In this document: piece after piece, positions 18,025 to 27,790 of the stretch
How positions within the stretch are numbered: position 1 is the stretch's first letter
How the letters are laid out: each line of letters starts with the position of its first letter
Source: Clostridia bacterium
Lineage (GTDB): Bacteria; Bacillota; Clostridia; Oscillospirales; Acutalibacteraceae
Reading direction: 5' to 3'
Assembly (NCBI GenBank): GCA_017428625.1
Contig: JAFRQM010000049.1
Coordinates: 62,001-126,000 of the forward strand
Length of the DNA stretch: 64,000 nucleotides
The notes under the pieces: generated by a model
Databases searched by the model: none
What the model saw: the letters and a program-made list of their open reading frames with translations, nothing else
Told to the model about the DNA's origin: nothing
Made by a program: the position numbers and the translations under genes

Positions 18025-19392
18025 ATGAGTTTAAAAGCGGCTAACAAAACAGATGTCAACACCTACACAGTTGAAATTACTGTCGATGCAGAAACCTTTG
18101 ACAAAGCGGTTAACGACGCTTATTTAAAGCAGAGAGAAAAAATCGCAATTCCCGGTTTCCGCAAGGGTAAAGCACCCCGCCACCTTATCGAAAACAGATA
18201 CGGTAAAGATATTTTTTACGAAGATGCTCTTGATGCAGTTTATTCCGAAACAGTTCTTGACGCTTTCAAAGAAGCGGGCATTGAAGCTGTTGATTCACCT
18301 TATGACTTCAATATCATCACAATGAGCGTTGAAGAGGGCGTTGACCTTGAATTTAAGGTTACCGTTAAACCCGAAGTTACTCTCAAAGCATACAAAGGCA
18401 TTGAGGCGGAGAAAGAAACAGTCAGAGTTACTAAAGCGATGATTGACTCCGAAATTGAAACAATGCGTGAAAGAAACGCCAGAATGGTTGATGTTGATGA
18501 CCGTCCGGTAAAAGACGGTGACATTGCCAATATTGACTATGAAGGTTTTGCAGACGGCGTTGCGTTTGATGGCGGCAAAGCCGAAGGCTTTGACCTTACA
18601 ATCGGTTCCGGTCAGTTCATTCCCGGTTTTGAAGAGCAGATTATCGGTCACTCAATCGGCGAAGAATTTGACATCAATGTCAAATTCCCCAAAGAGTATC
18701 ACGAAGACCTTGCCGGCAAAGACGCCGAGTTCAAAATCAAACTCAATTCAATAAAATACAAGGAACTTCCTGAAATCGATGACGAGTTCGCAAAGGATTT
18801 AGGCGAATATGACACCGTTGATGAACTCAGAAAAGGCGTCGAGGATGAAATCCGCACAAGAAAAACCGATGAAGCAAACAGAGCGTTTGAGGATTCAGTT
18901 CTCTCACAACTTGCCGCAAATGTTGAGGCTGAAATTCCCGATTGTATGTTTGCCAACAAAGCAAAAGAGAATACTGACAATTTTGCCAACAGAGTTGCTC
19001 AGCAGGGCATCGACCTTGACACATATCTTATGTATATGGGCATGACAAAAGAAGACTTTGAGGCAAGAATGAAAGAACAGTCTGTTGATCAGGTTAAACT
19101 CGATCTCGCAATCGAAGCGGTAATCAAACTTGAAAACATTGAAGCCGACGCAGAATCCGTTAATGCGGAATATGAAAAGATGGCTGAAATGTATCAGCTT
19201 GAAGCAGACAAAATAAAGAATATTATTCCTTCGGATTCAATCGAGGAGCAGATTAAAAAAGATAAAGCCGTCAGGTTCGTTATTGACAACGCTAAATCAA
19301 AGAAACCCGCTCCCAAAAAGAAAGCGCCCGCAAAGAAAGCGGCTGACGCTAAAGAAAAAAAAGAACCCGAAGCTAAAGAAGACGCAGAATAA
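18025..19392 (+). CDS. tig: Trigger factor, ribosome-associated chaperone/peptidyl-prolyl isomerase
   Basis: 455 residues with AAAGGAGGTAATAAAA before the ATG. The N-terminal ribosome-binding domain has the signature GFRKGKAPRHLIE (about 45-57); the FKBP-type isomerase domain spans about 150-245 (DYEGFADGVAFDGG, FIPGFEEQIIGHSIGE); the C-terminal helical chaperone domain follows. The last ~35 residues form an extra Lys/Ala/Pro/Glu-rich tail not needed for the fold. It assists nascent chains and lies directly upstream of clpP and clpX as in many bacteria. Confidence 0.96.
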   Translation: MSLKAANKTDVNTYTVEITVDAETFDKAVNDAYLKQREKIAIPGFRKGKAPRHLIENRYGKDIFYEDALDAVYSETVLDAFKEAGIEAVDSPYDFNIITMSVEEGVDLEFKVTVKPEVTLKAYKGIEAEKETVRVTKAMIDSEIETMRERNARMVDVDDRPVKDGDIANIDYEGFADGVAFDGGKAEGFDLTIGSGQFIPGFEEQIIGHSIGEEFDINVKFPKEYHEDLAGKDAEFKIKLNSIKYKELPEIDDEFAKDLGEYDTVDELRKGVEDEIRTRKTDEANRAFEDSVLSQLAANVEAEIPDCMFANKAKENTDNFANRVAQQGIDLDTYLMYMGMTKEDFEARMKEQSVDQVKLDLAIEAVIKLENIEADAESVNAEYEKMAEMYQLEADKIKNIIPSDSIEEQIKKDKAVRFVIDNAKSKKPAPKKKAPAKKAADAKEKKEPEAKEDAE

Positions 19393-19421
19393 TCCTCTTT
19401 TTATTATGAAAGGAAATCATT

Positions 19422-20003
19422 ATGGCACTTGTTCCCTATGTTATTGAACAGACCAACAGGGGTGAACGCTCCTATGATATTTTTTCCAGACTTTTAAGCG
19501 ACAGAATTATTGTCCTCTCCGATGAGATTAACGATGCGACAGCAAGCATAGTTGTAGCACAGCTTCTTTTCCTTGAAGGCCAGGATCCCGACAAAGATAT
19601 AAGCCTTTATATCAACAGCCCCGGAGGGTCTGTATCCGCCGGTATGGCTATTTACGACACAATGAATTACATCAAATGCGATGTTTCCACAATCTGTGTC
19701 GGCATGGCGGCTTCGATGGGCGCGTTCCTTCTCTCTTCGGGCGCAAAAGGCAAAAGATACGCTCTCCCCAACAGCGAGATTATGATTCATCAGCCTCTCG
19801 GCGGAGCACAGGGTCAGGCTTCAGATATTAAAATCGTTGCGGACCATATTCTCCGCACAAGAGAAAAACTCAACTCAATTCTTGCCGCCAACACAGGTAA
19901 GAGCGTTGAAGAAATCGCAACGGACACTGAGCGTGATAACTACCTTTCAGCTCAGGAGGCGCTTGATTACGGCCTTGTTGATAAGGTCATCACTTCAAGA
20001 TAA
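19422..20003 (+). CDS. clpP: ATP-dependent Clp protease proteolytic subunit
   Basis: 193 residues. The catalytic Ser is in [14 protein letters not shown] (about 97), His in IMIHQPLGG (about 122), Asp in the downstream [10 protein letters not shown] region (about 171). N-terminal [18 protein letters not shown] is typical. It forms the tetradecameric degradation chamber partnered with ClpX encoded 18 bp downstream. Confidence 0.97.
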   Translation: MALVPYVIEQTNRGERSYDIFSRLLSDRIIVLSDEINDATASIVVAQLLFLEGQDPDKDISLYINSPGGSVSAGMAIYDTMNYIKCDVSTICVGMAASMGAFLLSSGAKGKRYALPNSEIMIHQPLGGAQGQASDIKIVADHILRTREKLNSILAANTGKSVEEIATDTERDNYLSAQEALDYGLVDKVITSR

Positions 20004-20021
20004 AACCGCAGGAGGCAGACA

Positions 20022-21314
20022 ATGGCGAGAGATGACGAAAAAAGAGACAGGGTTTCCTGTTCCTTTTGCCATAAAACACAGGATCAGGTAGAAAAACTCA
20101 TTGCAGGGCCGGGTGTCTATATCTGTAATGAGTGTATTGAACTGTGTCAGTCAATCCTTGATGAAGAGCCCCGCAGATCCCACAAGAGTTCCGCAAAAAC
20201 AACCGTTAATCTGCCGAAACCCAGAGAGATAAAAGAGCAGCTTGATGAGTATGTAATAGGGCAGGATACAGCCAAAACAGCGTTAAGCGTTGCCGTTTAC
20301 AATCATTATAAGCGTATTGGTATGATAAATGTCGGCGATGTCGAGGTCCAGAAGAGTAATATCCTGCTTCTCGGTCCGACCGGTGTCGGCAAAACAATGC
20401 TTGCTCAGACCCTTGCCAGAATACTCGATGTTCCTTTTGCCATAGCCGACGCTACCACGCTTACAGAAGCGGGATATGTCGGCGAGGATGTTGAGAACAT
20501 TCTTTTAAGACTTATTCAGGCGGCGGATTATGATATTGAACGCGCTGAAAGAGGAATAATCTATGTCGATGAAATCGACAAAATCGCCCGTAAAAGCGAG
20601 AATCCCTCAATAACAAGAGATGTCAGCGGCGAGGGCGTTCAACAGGCGCTTCTCAAAATAATCGAAGGCACAGTTGCCAATGTTCCCCCTCAGGGCGGCA
20701 GAAAACACCCGCAGCAGGAGTTTATTCAAGTTAATACCTCAAATATTCTTTTCATTTGTGGCGGAGCTTTTGACGGTATAGATAAAATTATCGAAAAGAG
20801 AATCGGCGGTTCGGCTCTCGGGTTTGAAACAACAATACGCACAAAAGCCGAAGTTCAGAGTGACAACCTCATTTCAAAAACAATTCATCAGGATCTTGTC
20901 AAATTCGGCATTATTCCCGAACTTGTCGGCAGACTTCCCGTTATTACAACACTAACCGAACTTGATAAAGATGCTCTTGTCCGCATTATGACCGAACCGA
21001 GAAATGCGCTTGTCAAGCAGTATCAGGCTCTGTTCAATGTGGATAATGTTGAACTTGAGTTTGATGAGTCCGCACTTACCGCAATAGCCGAAAAAACGCT
21101 TGAAGAAAAAACCGGCGCGAGAGGTCTTCGCTCAATTATGGAAGGCATTCTTCTTGACATAATGTATGCAGTTCCTTCCGATCCGACCATTGAGCGTGTC
21201 TGCATTACGGGCAAATCTGTTCTCGAAGGAGAAGAACCGGTTATCGAACGCAATCTCGGCCGTAAAAAAACAGCGTTGCCACCAAAGGTTGCTCCCAAAA
21301 GCAACGCAGGTTAA
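20022..21314 (+). CDS. clpX: ATP-dependent Clp protease ATP-binding subunit ClpX
   Basis: 430 residues. A C4 zinc finger lies at the N-terminus (CSFCHKT and ICNECIELC, about 14-42), followed by the AAA+ domain with Walker [11 protein letters not shown] (about 117), Walker [13 protein letters not shown] and the pore motif GYVGEDV; sensor and C-terminal ClpX domain motifs ([12 protein letters not shown]) are present. It recognises and unfolds substrates for ClpP. It ends just before a strong terminator. Confidence 0.97.
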   Translation: MARDDEKRDRVSCSFCHKTQDQVEKLIAGPGVYICNECIELCQSILDEEPRRSHKSSAKTTVNLPKPREIKEQLDEYVIGQDTAKTALSVAVYNHYKRIGMINVGDVEVQKSNILLLGPTGVGKTMLAQTLARILDVPFAIADATTLTEAGYVGEDVENILLRLIQAADYDIERAERGIIYVDEIDKIARKSENPSITRDVSGEGVQQALLKIIEGTVANVPPQGGRKHPQQEFIQVNTSNILFICGGAFDGIDKIIEKRIGGSALGFETTIRTKAEVQSDNLISKTIHQDLVKFGIIPELVGRLPVITTLTELDKDALVRIMTEPRNALVKQYQALFNVDNVELEFDESALTAIAEKTLEEKTGARGLRSIMEGILLDIMYAVPSDPTIERVCITGKSVLEGEEPVIERNLGRKKTALPPKVAPKSNAG

Positions 21315-21324
21315 AAAATCAGTT

Positions 21325-21354
21325 TCCGGATGACTTCGGTCATCCGGATTTTTG
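21325..21354 (+). terminator. Rho-independent terminator after clpX
   Basis: Stem TCCGGATGA (21325-21333) with its complement (21340-21348), loop CTTCGG, followed by TTTTTG. Confidence 0.88.
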
Positions 21355-21376
21355 TTTGAAAAATGATGCGAAACAA

Positions 21377-21405
21377 TAGACAAATCGTTTTTGTTTTTAT
21401 ATAAT
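21377..21405 (+). promoter_or_regulatory. Promoter of the GH38 mannosidase gene
   Basis: TAGACA (21377-21382), 17 bp, TATAAT (21400-21405), 33 bp before the start codon. Confidence 0.6.
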
Positions 21406-21438
21406 ATTTCATAAGAATAATTAATTCCGGGGTGAATT

Positions 21439-24400
21439 ATGTATAACGAAAAATTCAAAGACAGAATGTTTCAGAGAATTGAAAAGGCGCTTTCGGTCTA
21501 TCAGAAAATGATTTATGAAAACGCCGTTGAACTTGAAGATGTCTGTTCCTTACAAACTAAAGAGCATTTCAGAACTGTTCCCGAAAACGGGTTTGAACCT
21601 ATCGAAAAAGGAACAAAATGGGGCGGCGAATGGGTGAATATCTGGGTAAAGGGCTTCTTCACCGTTCCGTCTGAACTTGACGGCAAAGCTCTTTACGCCG
21701 TTTCGCAATGCGGCGGCAGAGAACAACTCTTTTTTGTCAACGGTATTCCGAGAGGAATTTTCAACTCAAAAAACACCGAATTTATCGGCGGCAATCATAT
21801 GAGCCAGTTTATCGGCAAACAGAAAGCCGGCGAAAAGATTGAAATAGCAGTCGAGAGTTATGCAGGGCACTTTGATGTTGACACAGGTCCCTTTGACAAC
21901 TACGATTACCCCGATATTCCGCAGGGTGATTATTCGCATACCTACGACGGAATCAGAATTTGCACAAGAAATGAGGATATTTTCACGCTTGTAATAGATA
22001 TTCGCGAACTTCTCGGTGCGGCAAGAACCCTGCCTGAATCAAACTATGTAAAATGGAGAGCGAGAAACGCGCTTGAAAAAATAAATGAAGTGCTTGTGCT
22101 ATATCCCAAACACGCGACTGAAGAGGAATTCAGAACCGGTATTGAACAGGCTCTTGCCGTTTCGCGCCCTTTCTTTACCGGTGGCAATTCCCGTGTTTTC
22201 GGCAAAGTCGGCATTACAGGGCATTCACATATGGATACGGCGTGGCTCTGGCCCGTTTCCGAAACAGTCAGAAAATGCGCCAGAACTTACGCAAACGCGC
22301 TTAATCTGATGGAGCAGTATCCCACATACAGGTTTATGCAGTCATCCGCTCTGCACGGCGAGTGGATGAAAGAATACTACCCGACAATATTTGAAGATAT
22401 GAAAAAACGTGTTGCCGAAGGCAGATATGAGCCTAACGGCGGTGTTTATGTTGAGTGCGACTGCAACATCACATCAGGCGAACTTATGGTGCGTCAATTT
22501 CTTAAAGGTCAGCAGTTTACGCGTGAAAACTTCAATTACACATCAGATACTTTCTGGCTGCCCGACACTTTCGGCTATAACGCTAATATTCCGCAGATAA
22601 TGCAGGGCAGTGAGGTGAAATATTTCTGCACTACCAAAATCGGCTGGAATGAAACAAACAGGTTTCCTTTCGGAAGTTTTGTGTGGAAAGGCATTGACGG
22701 CAGTGAGGTTCTCACTCATTTTATGCGCATTCACTGCTGGCCGGATGTTCACGACTGCACATGCGTTGTGAATGATATCTCTCTCAAAGATTCGACGGAT
22801 ATGCGTCTTATTTCATATGGATACGGTGACGGCGGCGGCGGACCTACGGCAGCAATGGTTGAAACATCTCTGCGTTCATCCTGTATGGAAGGTATGCCGG
22901 AAGTTGAACCGATGTCTGTCAGCGCATTTATGCAAGAACTTGAACATGGCAAAGAAAAACTGCCTGTTTACAGAGATGAACTCTACCTTGAACTTCACAG
23001 GGGAACACTCACCCAATTGCATGAGGTCAAGCGAAAGAACAGAAAGGCAGAATACGCCCTTCATGATATGGAGTATTTCAATGTTCTTTCAGGCAAAGTG
23101 CAGAATCCCGAAAGCGATAAATGGCTCAAAATTTTGCTTAAAAACCAGTTCCATGATATTCTGCCGGGCACAAGTATTACTCCTGTTTATAAAGTGTTCC
23201 ACGAAGAAATGGATGAAATACTTTCAAATTACCGCAAATCTGCCGATGAATACGCAAAAACCCTTACCGACGGCAGCGAATGTTTAACCCTTTTCAATAC
23301 ACTCTCTTTTGACAGAAAAGATGTTGCCTTTGTTGAAACGGAAGGTTATGCAAAAGATTATCCGTCGCAAAGATATACCGATGTGTGCGGCAGAAATCTT
23401 CTTGCTGTCTCCGCCTTGAATATTCCCGGTTTCGGCAGCAGAACGCTTACTTTTATCCAATCGGGTCAGGAAAACAAGTCTGCTTTTGAATATGACGGTT
23501 CCACATTGAAAACGCCTTTTGCCGAAATAGTTTTTGATAAAAACGGTTATATTGCCTCATTTGTTGATAAAGCGTCAGGCAGACAGCTTCGAAAAAACGG
23601 GGGCGAACCACTCGGAGTATTCCTTTTCGGAGAAGATGTTTCCCTTGATTATGATAACTGGGATATTGAGCGTGATGTTGTCAAAAATCTCAAACCTGTT
23701 CACGGTTTCAAAGGCAGAGAACTCGTTTCCGACGGAGCGGTTATGATTGTTCTGCGCAGCAGTTTTGATATCGGCAACGGCACAACTCTTTTGCAGGATA
23801 TGATTTGCTACGCTGACAACCCGAGAATAGATTTCCACACGCTTATTGACTGGCGCAGTCATCACCGCCTTCTCAAAGCAGGGTTCGACCTTGATGTGTC
23901 TGCATCAAAAGCCCGTTGCGAAATTCAGTTCGGTTTAACCGAGCGTCCGACTACCGAGAACAATTCACTCGAGGTTGCCAAATTTGAAGTCTGCAACCAT
24001 AAATATACCGATGTCAGCGAGCCCGGTTTCGGCGCGGCTCTTCTCAATGACTGCAAATACGGAATATCCGTATATGACTGTAATCTCTGCCTTTCTCTTC
24101 ACAGGGGAGGCGATCATCCCGATGTTTCAGGCGACGAGGGCGTGCACGAACTTACTTACTCGCTTCTTGTTCATAATTGCGGCTTCAGTGCGGATTCAGT
24201 TGTCAAACCCGCTTATGAACTGAATGTTCCTGTTTATGCCGTTAAAGGCGAATGCAATAACGCGGCTTTTGCTGCGGTGAACGTTCCGAACATTATTATT
24301 GAAACAGTCAAACCCGCCGAGGACGGCTCCGACGCTTATGTTCTTCGTGCTTATGAATGTGAAGGCACAAAAACACGGTGCAACATCACCCTTTCTTCCC

Positions 24401-24525
24401 TTGTTACAAAAGCGGTTCTTACAAATATGCTTGAAGATGAGCGCGAATTATTAAAAACCGAAAACAATTCGGTTGACTTGACATTCCGTCCGTTTGAGAT
24501 TAAAACAATAAAGGTATATAGATAA
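21439..24525 (+). CDS. Alpha-mannosidase, glycoside hydrolase family 38
   Basis: 1028 residues without signal peptide, so probably cytoplasmic. The zinc-binding motif GHSHMDTAWLWP lies at about 258, the nucleophile region WLPDTFGYNANIPQIM at about 370 (Asp), and HRGTLTQLHEVKRKNRKAEY at about 520. An N-terminal beta-sandwich-like region and the C-terminal GH38C all-beta domain are present. It hydrolyses alpha-mannosidic linkages, probably on imported mannooligosaccharides from glycans. It is a single-gene unit with its own promoter. Confidence 0.93.
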   Translation: MYNEKFKDRMFQRIEKALSVYQKMIYENAVELEDVCSLQTKEHFRTVPENGFEPIEKGTKWGGEWVNIWVKGFFTVPSELDGKALYAVSQCGGREQLFFVNGIPRGIFNSKNTEFIGGNHMSQFIGKQKAGEKIEIAVESYAGHFDVDTGPFDNYDYPDIPQGDYSHTYDGIRICTRNEDIFTLVIDIRELLGAARTLPESNYVKWRARNALEKINEVLVLYPKHATEEEFRTGIEQALAVSRPFFTGGNSRVFGKVGITGHSHMDTAWLWPVSETVRKCARTYANALNLMEQYPTYRFMQSSALHGEWMKEYYPTIFEDMKKRVAEGRYEPNGGVYVECDCNITSGELMVRQFLKGQQFTRENFNYTSDTFWLPDTFGYNANIPQIMQGSEVKYFCTTKIGWNETNRFPFGSFVWKGIDGSEVLTHFMRIHCWPDVHDCTCVVNDISLKDSTDMRLISYGYGDGGGGPTAAMVETSLRSSCMEGMPEVEPMSVSAFMQELEHGKEKLPVYRDELYLELHRGTLTQLHEVKRKNRKAEYALHDMEYFNVLSGKVQNPESDKWLKILLKNQFHDILPGTSITPVYKVFHEEMDEILSNYRKSADEYAKTLTDGSECLTLFNTLSFDRKDVAFVETEGYAKDYPSQRYTDVCGRNLLAVSALNIPGFGSRTLTFIQSGQENKSAFEYDGSTLKTPFAEIVFDKNGYIASFVDKASGRQLRKNGGEPLGVFLFGEDVSLDYDNWDIERDVVKNLKPVHGFKGRELVSDGAVMIVLRSSFDIGNGTTLLQDMICYADNPRIDFHTLIDWRSHHRLLKAGFDLDVSASKARCEIQFGLTERPTTENNSLEVAKFEVCNHKYTDVSEPGFGAALLNDCKYGISVYDCNLCLSLHRGGDHPDVSGDEGVHELTYSLLVHNCGFSADSVVKPAYELNVPVYAVKGECNNAAFAAVNVPNIIIETVKPAEDGSDAYVLRAYECEGTKTRCNITLSSLVTKAVLTNMLEDERELLKTENNSVDLTFRPFEIKTIKVYR

Positions 24526-24530
24526 AGAAT

Positions 24531-24556
24531 CAGGTGCAACATAAATGTTGCACCTG
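24531..24556. terminator. Terminator hairpin between convergent GH38 and carboxypeptidase genes
   Basis: Perfect 11 bp stem CAGGTGCAACA (24531-24541) with its complement (24546-24556), loop TAAA. It lies between the two stop codons and can serve both strands; U-tracts on either side are short. Confidence 0.65.
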
Positions 24557-24562
24557 TGTTCT

Positions 24563-25924
24563 TTATTTCTTTATATCGTTGTATGTGACAATATGCAGTT
24601 CTTCGCTTTTTCGCTTTTTTATAAGCAGTTTTACGATATATGTCAGAACCGTAATGAGAACAATAAGAATCAACGCTCCCAGAATCTTCATCGGCAGGCT
24701 TGAGAAAACCCTCCCCAAAGCATACGTAACCGTCAGAAGAATACTTTTATTTACATCGTTTGTAGCAACAAGATCTATTTCTGCGATTGATTCTCCGCCG
24801 TAAAGAACAGAGGCCTTGCATATAAACTCTCCCTTTTTTACAGGAGCCGTCAGGCTTGAGGGCAGCGAGTCTTTCTGCGGTTCAATTACAACATTGCCTG
24901 AATCCGTTCCCGAAGGCACAAGTTCATATTTATCTTCAGAGGGTGCAAGTGTTACATAATCCGCCGAGCGCGACAACTTTACGGGAACTTCAGCCGCTAT
25001 TGAAGTCGAATCGGCAATTTTGACAAGTTCAAGGTTGCGCATAGCCCAGTTCACCATTGATTTGGTGTCAACAAACGCACAGTTTTCTTCAGCCGAATCG
25101 TCATCAATATTATATTGCGGAGCATTCATTACAACACATATATAATTGTAACCGTTGTTGGATGAAACGGTGCAGACGCATTTGCCCGCTTTGCTTGTTG
25201 AGCCGGTTTTGCCACCTGTGATGTATTTGCAGTAATAGTCTTTATATGCGGGGTTAAGCATCTTGTTTGTGCTGATAATTGTGCGCTCTCTGCGCATATT
25301 GGTTGAAGGAACAGTGTAGCTGTTGAGCCCTGCAATGTCATTGAACGCAGTAAACGACATTGCGTTCTGAAAAATTTTCGCAATATCTCTCGGAGTGCTG
25401 AACTGGTAATCGTCATCAAGACCGTGCGGATTTACAAAATTTGTGTTTGTGCATCCGATTCTTTTAACACAGTCGTTCATCATTCCTATAAATGTGTCAA
25501 TATCGCCCTGACCGATGTAGTCGGCAAGCACAAGCGCCGCGTCATTCGCGCTTTCAATAAGCAGACAGTGCAGAAGGTCGTCAACAGATAGTTCTTCTCC
25601 CGCTCTGATTCCTGCCGTGGAACTTCCTGTTCCCAAAAGCATGTTCAGGGCATATTCCGGCGCGGCGACCATCGTTGACAGGTCTTCGCAGTTTTCAAGA
25701 ACTACAGTGGCGGTAACGATTTTTGTAAGCGATGCCGGCGGCAACTGCTTGTCAGCGTTACTCTCAAAAATAACCGTGCCGTTGTCAAGGCTCATAAAAA
25801 AGTAGTTCTCACTGTGCAGGTCAAGAGTGTCTGCAAGTGAATTGTATGTTGCCGAAGCAGGGCAGCAAAACGCGGTTGAAATTATTATTGTCAGAACAGT
25901 TATAAAAATTAAAAATTTTTTCAT
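24563..25924 (-). CDS. D-alanyl-D-alanine carboxypeptidase (PBP5/DacF-like, class S11)
   Basis: 453 residues with a signal peptide (ending near ASA, about 25). Active-site triad motifs: ASLTKIV (SxxK, about 64-70), ESAND (SxN, about 123) and GGKTGSTSKAG (KTG, about 238). A C-terminal PBP5-C-like beta region and a membrane anchor (about 408-435) followed by a basic tail complete the protein. It trims the terminal D-Ala of peptidoglycan pentapeptides at the outer membrane face. It is monocistronic and convergent with the GH38 gene. Confidence 0.93.
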   Translation of the reverse strand: MKKFLIFITVLTIIISTAFCCPASATYNSLADTLDLHSENYFFMSLDNGTVIFESNADKQLPPASLTKIVTATVVLENCEDLSTMVAAPEYALNMLLGTGSSTAGIRAGEELSVDDLLHCLLIESANDAALVLADYIGQGDIDTFIGMMNDCVKRIGCTNTNFVNPHGLDDDYQFSTPRDIAKIFQNAMSFTAFNDIAGLNSYTVPSTNMRRERTIISTNKMLNPAYKDYYCKYITGGKTGSTSKAGKCVCTVSSNNGYNYICVVMNAPQYNIDDDSAEENCAFVDTKSMVNWAMRNLELVKIADSTSIAAEVPVKLSRSADYVTLAPSEDKYELVPSGTDSGNVVIEPQKDSLPSSLTAPVKKGEFICKASVLYGGESIAEIDLVATNDVNKSILLTVTYALGRVFSSLPMKILGALILIVLITVLTYIVKLLIKKRKSEELHIVTYNDIKK

Positions 25925-25968
25925 AGACTTTACACCGTAAATGATATATAATTATTTAAATTTAAGTA

Positions 25969-25997
25969 TTGTAATCGGATGCGAGATGTATTATAAC
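25969..25997 (+). promoter_or_regulatory. Promoter of the phosphoesterase/lipoprotein operon
   Basis: TTGTAA (25969-25974), 17 bp, TATAAC (25992-25997), about 67 bp before the chosen start at 26065. Confidence 0.55.
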
Positions 25998-26064
25998 ACT
26001 ATTGTCCAAAAAAATAAATACCAAAATCAAAGATAATCCGTTAGACTTTCCGGAGGAAATAGCA

Positions 26065-26757
26065 ATGATATATATTACCGGCGATGTTCACGGCGACAAA
26101 AACCGTTTTGAATCGTCAGCCGTCCGCAATCTGAAAAAGGATGACACCATCATCATCTGCGGTGATTTCGGCTTTTTGTGGGACGGAAGCAAACGCGAAC
26201 AGAAAATTCTCGAAAAATTAGGCAAAAAAAAGTTCAATATCTGCTTTGTTGACGGCACCCACGAAAACTTTGAACTCCTCAATTCATATAAGGTCGAAAA
26301 ATGGAAAGGCGGCAAAGTTCATAATATTACCGGCAATATATACCACCTTATGCGCGGTCAGGTTTTCGAAATTGAAGGTATGAGATTTTTCACAATGGGC
26401 GGCGGAGAAAGCCCCGATATTGACATAAGATTTGAAAACAACTCATGGTCAAAGTTCGAACTTCCTTCAAGGGAGGAACTCCTTGAAGGCGTCGAAAACC
26501 TTGAACAGGTTGACTGTAAGGTTGATTATGTAATCACTCACGAACCGCCGATGAAGATAAAAACCTTCCTTGCACTCAAAGACGGCGATGAATCCACCGT
26601 AAACAGTCTTAATACTTACCTTGAAGAACTTTCAGGCAGTTGTGAGTTTCGCCGCTGGTTCTTCGGCTCAATGCATCTTGACAAATATGTTTCAAGCACT
26701 CATGTTTGTGTTTTCCGCAAAGTAATCAATCCGCTTACGGGCGAAATAATCAATTAA
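26065..26757 (+). CDS. Divergent calcineurin-like metallophosphoesterase
   Basis: 230 residues. ATG at 26065 is chosen because CGGAGG precedes it by eight bases and the protein then begins MIYITGDVHGD, the usual first motif; a TTG at 26002 would add unrelated residues. Motifs: GDVHG, CGDFG, then GTHENF where the metal ligand Asn of GNHE is replaced by Thr, and FGSMHLD where the first His of GHxH is replaced by Ser. The fold is clear but two metal ligands are altered, so catalysis may be reduced or lost. It is coupled with the downstream lipoprotein gene. Confidence 0.82.
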   Translation: MIYITGDVHGDKNRFESSAVRNLKKDDTIIICGDFGFLWDGSKREQKILEKLGKKKFNICFVDGTHENFELLNSYKVEKWKGGKVHNITGNIYHLMRGQVFEIEGMRFFTMGGGESPDIDIRFENNSWSKFELPSREELLEGVENLEQVDCKVDYVITHEPPMKIKTFLALKDGDESTVNSLNTYLEELSGSCEFRRWFFGSMHLDKYVSSTHVCVFRKVINPLTGEIIN

Positions 26758-26770
26758 AGGAGCAAGGTTT

Positions 26771-27739
26771 ATGAAAAAGATAATCTCGGTTATTATTGCA
26801 ATTTCACTTTTCGCAGGTTTATCAGTTTTACTTTCATCCTGTGGCAGTGAAGTGGGCAAAAGCGAATTCAAAGTAATGGAAGAAGCGTTTGACAAAGTTA
26901 ATTTCACCGATATTCTGGATAAAGATAACCTTTCGGTTTTCGCTTTCGACGGTCAGACAGAAGAAAGCGACAACATCATTTATATTGATGAAACAGACAA
27001 CGCAAGTTTTATTTACAATAACGCAGAAAACAAAACGGTTGTTGTCGGTTACACTATCAAAGATGCTTATTATAAAGATATTGATGACGACGGTTATGAA
27101 GAAATCTATGTGACCGGTTATTATAAAGGAATGAATAAAACTGCTGTTTCGCTTTATGATTATACTCCAGGTCTTTTGATAGGTGAAGACGGCAAATTTA
27201 ACGACACAATGGAAATGATAGCCACTGCCGAATTTGAAGGCGAGGAGAATATCGGTTTCTCAGAAGATAATGACGGAAATATTCACATTGTTACAAAAGA
27301 TTTATTCACCGGAGAGGTCGCTGTTGATTACGGCATTGCAACATGCAACGGAACACTGCTTGAAATAGGCGATTACAACAACCTGAGCAAAGAAACCGAT
27401 AAGCCGGATGAGAGTATTTTTGTAACCGATAATTATACATTTTATTTTAACGGCAAAGAATTCAAGCCCGAAGCGGATTTTGCCTATGGCGAGGAAGGGA
27501 TTATGCCACCCATAACTTATCTTAACAAAGCCGAGTTTGAAAAGCTTACAGGTCAGAAATACAAATCTCTCGGTAAAGAACTTGACAGCAGATCGATTAT
27601 GATTATAAACGGCAAAGAATATGTTTCATGGTATACTCTTATCAAAACTTACGACATTGAGCGTATAATGAAAGATAACCTTACAAAAGTAATTTTCACC
27701 ACTCCGGATTATACCGAATCGGAAACGACAGCAGAATAA
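26771..27739 (+). CDS. Hypothetical lipoprotein
   Basis: 322 residues. The N-terminus is a lipoprotein signal with lipobox LLSSC (Cys about 24), so the protein should be anchored outside the membrane. The mature part is acidic and mainly beta in character (DNIIYIDETDNASFIY, DIDDDGYEEIYVTGY), with a calcium-loop-like DIDDDGYEE. It is not assigned to a family. It follows the divergent phosphoesterase by 13 bp and ends before a strong terminator. Confidence 0.75.
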   Translation: MKKIISVIIAISLFAGLSVLLSSCGSEVGKSEFKVMEEAFDKVNFTDILDKDNLSVFAFDGQTEESDNIIYIDETDNASFIYNNAENKTVVVGYTIKDAYYKDIDDDGYEEIYVTGYYKGMNKTAVSLYDYTPGLLIGEDGKFNDTMEMIATAEFEGEENIGFSEDNDGNIHIVTKDLFTGEVAVDYGIATCNGTLLEIGDYNNLSKETDKPDESIFVTDNYTFYFNGKEFKPEADFAYGEEGIMPPITYLNKAEFEKLTGQKYKSLGKELDSRSIMIINGKEYVSWYTLIKTYDIERIMKDNLTKVIFTTPDYTESETTAE

Positions 27740-27754
27740 TAATACAACATAAGG

Positions 27755-27790
27755 CGGAGCCGGTTGTAAACCGGCTCCGTTAATCTTTTT
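27755..27790 (+). terminator. Rho-independent terminator after the lipoprotein gene
   Basis: Stem CGGAGCCGGTT (27755-27765) with its complement (27769-27779), 3 nt loop, then TTAATCTTTTTT. It may also stop the convergent hydrogenase transcript. Confidence 0.8.
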
